DNA of 19,001 nt, taken from positions 1 through 19,001 of the forward strand of contig CAMGSK010000005.1 of assembly GCA_946061795.1 (NCBI GenBank). Reading direction: 5' to 3'. Shown one piece after another: positions 14,769 to 19,001 of the stretch. The DNA is from an uncultured Elusimicrobium sp. (GTDB lineage Bacteria > Elusimicrobiota > Elusimicrobia > Elusimicrobiales > Elusimicrobiaceae). The notes beneath the pieces were generated by a model. It made no database searches, was not told the origin of the DNA, and saw only the letters and a program-made list of their open reading frames with translations. The translations under genes and the position numbers were made by a program. Positions within the stretch are counted from its first letter, which is position 1; every line of letters starts with the position of its first letter.

Positions 14769-14879
14769 CAAATCCTGCCGGACGCAAAGCAGTTTGCGTC
14801 CTTACTGCCAGTATCCAAACAAAAAACCTATGCACGGGACATAGGTTTCTTGTTTAAATGGTGGGCAGTACAGGATTTG
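14769..14879. repeat. tRNA-Val-end palindromic unit 3, fused to the tRNA gene
   Basis: CAAATCCTG (14769-14777), perfect hairpin GGACGCAAA (14780-14788) / TTTGCGTCC (14793-14801) with apex GCAG, TACTGCC, the tRNA terminator stem, and the genuine tRNA-Val 3' end (14859-14879). The stem sequence differs from unit 2 at most positions yet stays fully paired around the same GCAG apex. Confidence 0.75.
14815..14848 (-). terminator. Terminator of tRNA-Val
   Basis: AAACCTATG (14824-14832) pairs with CATAGGTTT (14840-14848), loop of 7 nt. Read on the minus strand the stem is followed by a T run (complement of 14821-14826). It starts 11 nt past the tRNA 3' end. Confidence 0.8.
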
Positions 14880-14933
14880 AACCTGTGACCTTCCGCGTGT
14901 GAGGCGGACGCGCTACCGCTGCGCCAACTGCCC
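14859..14933 (-). tRNA. tRNA-Val (anticodon CAC)
   Basis: 75 nt including an encoded CCA. The acceptor stem GGGCAGT pairs fully with ACTGCCC. The anticodon stem TCCGC / GCGGA holds the loop CTCACAC, so the anticodon is CAC, reading GUG. The T arm has ACAGG / CCTGT with loop TTCAAAT. The discriminator is A. A promoter and terminator are both visible, so it should be expressed. Its last 21 nt are the shared element of the downstream array. Confidence 0.95.
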
Positions 14934-14950
14934 TAAATTGAATATATCTT

Positions 14951-14979
14951 ATTATAACAATTTTTCACCCGGGGCTCAA
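14951..14979 (-). promoter_or_regulatory. tRNA-Val promoter
   Basis: On the minus strand TTGAGC (14974-14979), a 17-nt spacer and TATAAT (14951-14956). The expected start near 14944 lies about 10 nt before the tRNA 5' end. This near-consensus promoter shows what the housekeeping sigma factor uses here. Confidence 0.8.
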
Positions 14980-15087
14980 CTTTTTCCGCCTGCGGTTGCA
15001 TTTTAGACGAACAGCGCAGCCTTTCGTTCGCACGCTATTCCGCTTTTCTGCCCGTTTTGGGCGTAGGCGCGGAAGGCTTGTTTTTAC

Positions 15088-15093
15088 TATACT
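15088..15093 (+). promoter_or_regulatory. Probable -10 box of marC
   Basis: TATACT, expected start near 15100, leader about 41 nt with AAGGAG at 15123-15128 before ATG 15141. Confidence 0.4.
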
Positions 15094-15140
15094 ATATATG
15101 AAGCGTTTTTACGTTCATATTTAAGGAGCTTTGAGCGACT

Positions 15141-15818
15141 ATGGAATGGAGTTTGTTGTTTAACGCGTTTATCGGTATTTTGGCCATTTTAAACCCCATC
15201 GGCAACGTGCCCATATTTTTGGAACACGTGGAGAACGATACTCCCAAAGTGCAGCGCGCGGTGGCGATTTTGATGGCTTTGTCCATGTTTGTCATGTTGG
15301 CGGTGTTCTTTGTATTCGGCACGCGCATTTTGGGCGTGTTCGGTATTACGCTGCCGGCGTTCCGGCTGGCCGGTTCGGTGATTATTTTGATTGTCGGTTT
15401 GCGCATGTTGCAGGGCCGCAGCAAGTTTGAGTCGGGCGGTATTGAAACCGCTTCCGCGCACGGCGGTACGTTTTCCCAGGCGCGCAACCGCTTGAGTCAC
15501 ATCGTCGTGCCGGTGGCTATGCCTTTGTTTATCGGCCCGGGGTCCATCACTACGGTGGTGCTCTATGCCGAAAAGACCAAAACCTTCCCGATGTTTGTTA
15601 TGATGTTGGGCGTTTTGTTTTTGGCGACGGTGGTGGTCGGCTTGTGTCTGGTGGTGTCCCGCTCCATTTTCAATTTGCTCGGCACCAACGGCACGCAGAT
15701 CGTCATCCGTTTTATGGGTATGATTTTGTGCGCCATCGCCATGCAGTTTATGATTGACGGCGTGGCCCAGCTGCTGCCCGGCGTGCTGAACGCAAACTTT
15801 ATTCACGGGGCCGTATAA
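15141..15818 (+). CDS. MarC family integral membrane protein
   Basis: Inner-membrane protein of 225 residues and about six hydrophobic segments, the usual size for the MarC/UPF0056 family. Family motifs are ILAILNPIGNVPIFL (13-27) and the second-half repeat VAMPLFIGPGSITTVVL, which marks the internal duplication of this fold. The biochemical role of the family is not established; the link to multiple antibiotic resistance came from genetic context. AAGGAG lies about 12 nt before the ATG. It is a single gene with its own promoter and a strong terminator. Confidence 0.92.
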   Translation: MEWSLLFNAFIGILAILNPIGNVPIFLEHVENDTPKVQRAVAILMALSMFVMLAVFFVFGTRILGVFGITLPAFRLAGSVIILIVGLRMLQGRSKFESGGIETASAHGGTFSQARNRLSHIVVPVAMPLFIGPGSITTVVLYAEKTKTFPMFVMMLGVLFLATVVVGLCLVVSRSIFNLLGTNGTQIVIRFMGMILCAIAMQFMIDGVAQLLPGVLNANFIHGAV

Positions 15819-15840
15819 GCGCGCATTTGAACACGATGGC

Positions 15841-15878
15841 AAACGGAGCAAAGCCCATGTTTTGCTCCGTTTGTTTTT
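15841..15878 (+). terminator. Terminator after marC
   Basis: Perfect 12-bp stem AAACGGAGCAAA (15841-15852) and TTTGCTCCGTTT (15861-15872), 8-nt loop, then GTTTTT. Confidence 0.92.
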
Positions 15879-15915
15879 AGTCTGTTTCTTGCCGGAGATA
15901 AGCCTTTTTTTGAAG

Positions 15916-15921
15916 TACAAT
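15916..15921 (+). promoter_or_regulatory. -10 box of uvrB, places start of transcript at the ATG
   Basis: TACAAT, with expected transcript start at 15928 plus or minus 2. ATG 15924 would then be upstream of the RNA start, while ATG 15930 would be at or near its 5' end. No Shine-Dalgarno is visible. Confidence 0.5.
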
Positions 15922-15929
15922 ATATGCGT

Positions 15930-17918
15930 ATGGACCATTTTAAACTCGTTTCCAATTTTAAACCGTCGGGAGACCAACCCAAGGCCATCGCCGCGTTGAC
16001 GCGCGGCGTGTTGGATGGGCAAAAACGCCAAACGCTTTTGGGTGTGACTGGTTCGGGTAAAACCTTTACGGTGGCCAATGTAATTGAAAAGTTAAACCGC
16101 CCGACGCTCATCCTCTCTCCCAATAAAGTGCTGGCCGCCCAGCTGTACGCCGAGTTTAAACATTTTTTTCCGGAAAATGCGGTGGAATATTTTATTTCTT
16201 ATTACGATTATTACCAGCCGGAAGCGTATATTCCGCAAACCGATACGTATATTGAAAAAGATTCCGCCGTCAATGACCACATCGATAAACTCCGCCTGAA
16301 GGCCACCACCTCTTTGCTGACGCGCCGTGACACCATTGTGGTGGCGTCCGTTTCATGCATTTATAATATCGGTTCGCCGGACAGCTACAGCGAGTTGTGC
16401 GTTTACCTTAAGCAAGGCGCGGAAATGCCCCGAGGTCTTTTGGGCGGCTTGCTGATTAAAATCCAATACGCGCGCAATGAAATGGAATTCATTCCCGGCA
16501 CTTTTCGCATGCGCGGCCCGTATGTGGATATATTCCCTCCGTACAGCTTAAACGCCGTGCGCGTGGAAATCAAAGGAAAAAACATCGCCCGCATTTATGA
16601 AATTCATCCTATGACCGGAAATATCGTTTCCGAACTGTCGGAAGCGTGGGTGTACCCGGCCAAACATTTTGTGGTTAAGGACGAAGACCGGGAACGCGCC
16701 CTAGACCAAATCCGCGCCGATTTGGCTGTGCAGCACTCCGCTTTGCGCGCGCAAGGCAAAGAAATGGAAGCATACCGTTTGAAACAGCGCACGGAGTATG
16801 ATTTGGAAATGCTCCAGCAGGCGGGGTTTTGCCCGGGAATTGAAAATTATTCGCGTTATATGGACGGCCGCGCGCCCGGAGCGAGGCCGAATTGTCTGAT
16901 TGACTATTTCCGTAAATATGACGATTTTTTGATGGTGGTGGACGAATCTCACGTGGCCTTGCCGCAGGTGCGCGGCATGTACAACGGGGACCGTTCCCGC
17001 AAACAAATGCTGGTGGATTTCGGTTTTCGCCTGCCGTCCGCGCTCGATAACCGCCCGCTGAAATTTGACGAGTTTGAAAGTCTGATGCCTTCTACCATTT
17101 TCGTTTCCGCCACGCCGGGGCCGTATGAACTGGCCGCCAGCGGAGGCGAAATTGTGGAACAGGTCATTCGTCCCACCGGGTTGGTGGACCCGAAAGTGAC
17201 TGTTCATCCCAGTGCGGGGCAAATAGACCATTTGCTGGGTAAAATTCAGGAACACATCGCCAAAAAAGAACGCACGCTGGTGCTTTCTTTGACGAAAAAA
17301 ACGGCGGAAGATTTAAGCGCGTTTTTGATTGAAAAAGGCGTTAAGACGCGCTACCTGCATTCGGATATTGACGCGTTGGAGCGCGTGGAAATTTTAAAAC
17401 AGTTCCGTCAGGGAGCGTTTGACGTGCTGGTAGGTATCAACCTGTTGCGCGAAGGTATAGACATCCCGCAGGTGGGGCTGGTGGCCATTTTGGGCGCGGA
17501 TAACGAAGGCTTTCTGCGCAACGCCACCACGTTGATTCAGATTTCCGGCCGCGCCGCGCGCAACGTCGGCGGGGAGGTGGTGTTGTATGCGGACCGGGAA
17601 ACCGAAAGCATGAAGTACGCTTTGGGAGAGATGAACCGCCGCCGCGCCATCCAAGAAGCATACAATAAAGAACATCACATTACTCCCAGAACCATTGAAA
17701 AAGCGGAAGTGGAACTGAAAGAATTTGAGCAATCGGCCAAAAACGAAGGTTTGGGCATTCTGCATTCGGCCCTGTCTGAACCAACGGCAAAAAATATTCA
17801 TAAAATTGCTGCCGAATTGGAACGCCAAATGCGAGAAGCGGCCGATAATTTGAACTTTGAACTGGCCGCGGATTTAAGAGACCGCCTGTTTGAAATCAAG
17901 CAAATGAAAGTAAAATAG
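15930..17918 (+). CDS. uvrB: Excinuclease ABC subunit B
   Basis: Damage-verifying helicase of nucleotide excision repair, acting with UvrA and UvrC. 662 residues from ATG 15930 (664 from ATG 15924), full length. Walker A is GVTGSGKT near residues 38-45, followed by the beta-hairpin YYDYYQPEAYIP, the helicase motif DESHV, the SATPGPYEL motif, and motif VI around QISGRAARN. The C-terminal UVR domain (about 620-660, AADNLNFELAADLRDRL) binds UvrC. The start is chosen from the -10 position; the other ATG would add only Met-Arg. No frameshift seen. Confidence 0.96.
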   Translation: MDHFKLVSNFKPSGDQPKAIAALTRGVLDGQKRQTLLGVTGSGKTFTVANVIEKLNRPTLILSPNKVLAAQLYAEFKHFFPENAVEYFISYYDYYQPEAYIPQTDTYIEKDSAVNDHIDKLRLKATTSLLTRRDTIVVASVSCIYNIGSPDSYSELCVYLKQGAEMPRGLLGGLLIKIQYARNEMEFIPGTFRMRGPYVDIFPPYSLNAVRVEIKGKNIARIYEIHPMTGNIVSELSEAWVYPAKHFVVKDEDRERALDQIRADLAVQHSALRAQGKEMEAYRLKQRTEYDLEMLQQAGFCPGIENYSRYMDGRAPGARPNCLIDYFRKYDDFLMVVDESHVALPQVRGMYNGDRSRKQMLVDFGFRLPSALDNRPLKFDEFESLMPSTIFVSATPGPYELAASGGEIVEQVIRPTGLVDPKVTVHPSAGQIDHLLGKIQEHIAKKERTLVLSLTKKTAEDLSAFLIEKGVKTRYLHSDIDALERVEILKQFRQGAFDVLVGINLLREGIDIPQVGLVAILGADNEGFLRNATTLIQISGRAARNVGGEVVLYADRETESMKYALGEMNRRRAIQEAYNKEHHITPRTIEKAEVELKEFEQSAKNEGLGILHSALSEPTAKNIHKIAAELERQMREAADNLNFELAADLRDRLFEIKQMKVK

Positions 17919-17927
17919 CTCTCGTTT

Positions 17928-17957
17928 TTGCCCAGGGCGCCTCTTAATTGATAAAAT
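17928..17957 (+). promoter_or_regulatory. birA promoter, leaderless
   Basis: TTGCCC (17928-17933), an 18-nt spacer and TAAAAT (17952-17957). Seven nt past the box is A17964, the first base of the ATG, the same geometry as pilins 1 and 2. Confidence 0.5.
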
Positions 17958-17963
17958 ATATTT

Positions 17964-18557
17964 ATGGAAGAAATGACCCTCCCTTTGCCCAGCGTCAGCC
18001 GCATGGTAAGCGTGGAAGTGTTGGACAGCACGCAAAACCTGGCGCGCGAGTTGGCCCAGCAGGATACTCCGGACGGCACGTTGGTGCTGGCCTATGAACA
18101 AACCGGCGGCCGCGGCCAGTATGAGCGCACGTGGGACGCCAAACGCGGCGGCGTATATTTTACGTTGGTGCTCCGCCCGGAAAAGCCGGTGCGCCACACG
18201 GGCAATTTAAGCCTGAAAACCGCCGAAGCCGTCTGCCGCGCACTGAAAGAATTGTTCGGATTTAAAACTAAAATCAAACATCCCAACGACGTTTTGGTTT
18301 GGGATAAAACCGCCAAACGCTGGAAAAAGATTTGCGGAATTTTAATTGAGTCTTCTTCCGAAGCCGACCTGGCCCAGTGGCTGTTGGTGGGAATAGGCAT
18401 TAACGTAAACAACAAACTTTCCCCCTCTCTGGCCGATACGGCCACCAGCGTCAAAAAGTTATTGGGCCGCGAAGGCGTGCCGGAACTGGTGTTGGAACGC
18501 ACGCTGGACGCATTTCGGGAAAAGTACGCCCAGGGGCGGCTGTCCAATCGAATTTAA
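17964..18557 (+). CDS. birA: Biotin-[acetyl-CoA-carboxylase] ligase, short form
   Basis: Joins biotin to the biotin carboxyl carrier protein via biotinyl-AMP. 197 residues, containing only the catalytic domain. Motifs: DSTQNLARE, the biotin/ATP loop QTGGRGQYERTW, KHPNDVLV with the catalytic Lys, KICGILIES and LVGIGINVNN. It lacks the N-terminal DNA-binding domain of repressor-type BirA, so it should not be a regulator, and it also lacks the C-terminal SH3-like domain that many ligases carry. All catalytic motifs are intact and a terminator follows directly, so it looks like a naturally short enzyme, not a broken gene. No Shine-Dalgarno. Confidence 0.9.
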   Translation: MEEMTLPLPSVSRMVSVEVLDSTQNLARELAQQDTPDGTLVLAYEQTGGRGQYERTWDAKRGGVYFTLVLRPEKPVRHTGNLSLKTAEAVCRALKELFGFKTKIKHPNDVLVWDKTAKRWKKICGILIESSSEADLAQWLLVGIGINVNNKLSPSLADTATSVKKLLGREGVPELVLERTLDAFREKYAQGRLSNRI

Positions 18558-18566
18558 CGAACAAAT

Positions 18567-18599
18567 AAAAAACCCCGCGTTTGCCACGCGGGGTTTTTT
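18567..18599. terminator. Bidirectional terminator between birA and the response regulator
   Basis: Perfect 14-bp stem AAAAAACCCCGCGT (18567-18580) / ACGCGGGGTTTTTT (18586-18599), 5-nt loop. With A and T runs on both sides it can end transcription from either convergent gene. Confidence 0.95.
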
Positions 18600-18611
18600 A
18601 TGGAAATGTTT

Positions 18612-18980
18612 TTACGCGTCGCCCAAGCACTGTTTGACTTTAATTACCAGTTCTTTCAAAACAAACGGTTTTGCGCAAAAGTCTTTTACCTGCGGAAATG
18701 GCTGAAACATGTGCGCCGATTCCACCAGCGCCGATGTGACGATGACGGGAATGCCGCTTAGTTCGTCGTCTTGTTCCATAATGGACGCGATGGCGCGTCC
18801 GTCCAGGCCGGGCAGCATGACGTCCAACAGCACCAGATGCGGGTGCAGTTCTTTCATGCGCGCGATGGCTTCGCGCCCGGTTTGGCAGGCATGCACTTCA
18901 TAGCCTTCTTTGGTAAGCACTAAAGTCAGCAGCTGCAATAGAGAAACTTCGTCTTCTGCCACTAAAATTCTTTTGTTCAT
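18612..18980 (-). CDS. Stand-alone response-regulator receiver (CheY-like)
   Basis: Receiver domain of 122 residues without an output domain. The acidic pair is E9/D10 (VAEDE), the phosphorylated Asp is D53 (LLDVMLPG), the switch residue is at T82/S83 (VTSALV) and the conserved Lys is K104 (AKPF). It could pass phosphate on to a partner or act by protein contact, as CheY and PilG/PilH-type proteins do. With four pilin genes nearby a pilus-motility link is conceivable but there is no direct evidence. The next gene upstream lies outside the window. -10 TATAAT (18994-18999) leaves a leader of only about 7 nt. Confidence 0.9.
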   Translation of the reverse strand: MNKRILVAEDEVSLLQLLTLVLTKEGYEVHACQTGREAIARMKELHPHLVLLDVMLPGLDGRAIASIMEQDDELSGIPVIVTSALVESAHMFQPFPQVKDFCAKPFVLKELVIKVKQCLGDA

Positions 18981-19001
18981 TTTGATACCCTGTATTATAT
19001 T

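Noticed and set aside
14427..14771. Minus-strand 114-codon frame through the tRNA-end array
   Set aside because: It is made of repeat and GC-rich spacer, contains the repeated peptide NPVLPTI from the tRNA copies, and has no ribosome site or known motif.
14432..14879. Direct repeats spaced about 200 bp, as in a CRISPR array
   Set aside because: The repeats are exact tRNA-Val 3' ends, spacers are 200 bp and of unequal structure, and there are no cas genes.
17964..18557. birA as a truncated pseudogene
   Set aside because: All catalytic motifs are present and the gene ends directly before a strong terminator, so a natural short form is more likely.

Overview
The window looks like a bacterial chromosome segment of moderate GC, densely packed with housekeeping genes and interrupted by four single type IV pilin-like genes. 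Standard bacterial synteny (glmU-prs-rplY-pth), a complete UvrB and a CCA-encoding tRNA gene show it is bacterial. The many small, very similar prepilins (GFTLIELLVVVLIIGIL core) remind me of gut Elusimicrobiota (Elusimicrobium relatives). That placement rests on memory of pilin style, not on a search, so treat it as a moderate-confidence inference.

Layout. Positions 1-251: intergenic, with a long imperfect hairpin (5-97), a second hairpin (122-150) and a pilin promoter. 252-794: pilin 1. 915-2839: rsmE-mtaB, overlapping by 4 nt (rRNA and tRNA modification). 2934-3389: pilin 2, followed by a terminator. 3594-7192: glmU-prs-rplY(ctc)-pth operon with a terminator. 7338-7841: pilin 3. 7905-13597 (minus): a five-gene operon read AI-2E-family membrane protein, ampG-like permease, murQ, anmK, nagZ. 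It encodes uptake and breakdown of anhydro-muropeptides (peptidoglycan recycling) and every junction overlaps or nearly so. 13762-14253: pilin 4. 14342-14933: an array of three ~110-bp palindromic units built from the 3' end of tRNA-Val; the last unit is fused to the real tRNA-Val gene (minus). 15141-15818: marC. 15930-17918: uvrB. 17964-18557: a short birA. 18612-18980 (minus): a stand-alone response-regulator receiver.

The pilin genes share a striking promoter design. In all four, the -35 and -10 hexamers are separated by exactly 16 nt made of two bases, a run of exactly twelve T and GA. Pilins 1 and 2 share a 110-bp head (promoter, start and signal peptide) differing at one base, then diverge abruptly. 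In pilins 1, 2 and 4 a long perfect or near-perfect palindrome covers the -10 box and predicted transcription start; in 1 and 2 the ATG sits in its centre. Several genes (pilins 1 and 2, birA, uvrB) have the -10 box placed so that the transcript should start at or within 2 nt of the start codon, with no Shine-Dalgarno sequence.

The two least explained structures are the poly-T-spacer pilin promoters (a phase-variation or pilin-switch candidate) and the alternating direct and inverted tRNA-Val-end array. The rest is ordinary core metabolism, DNA repair and envelope recycling.
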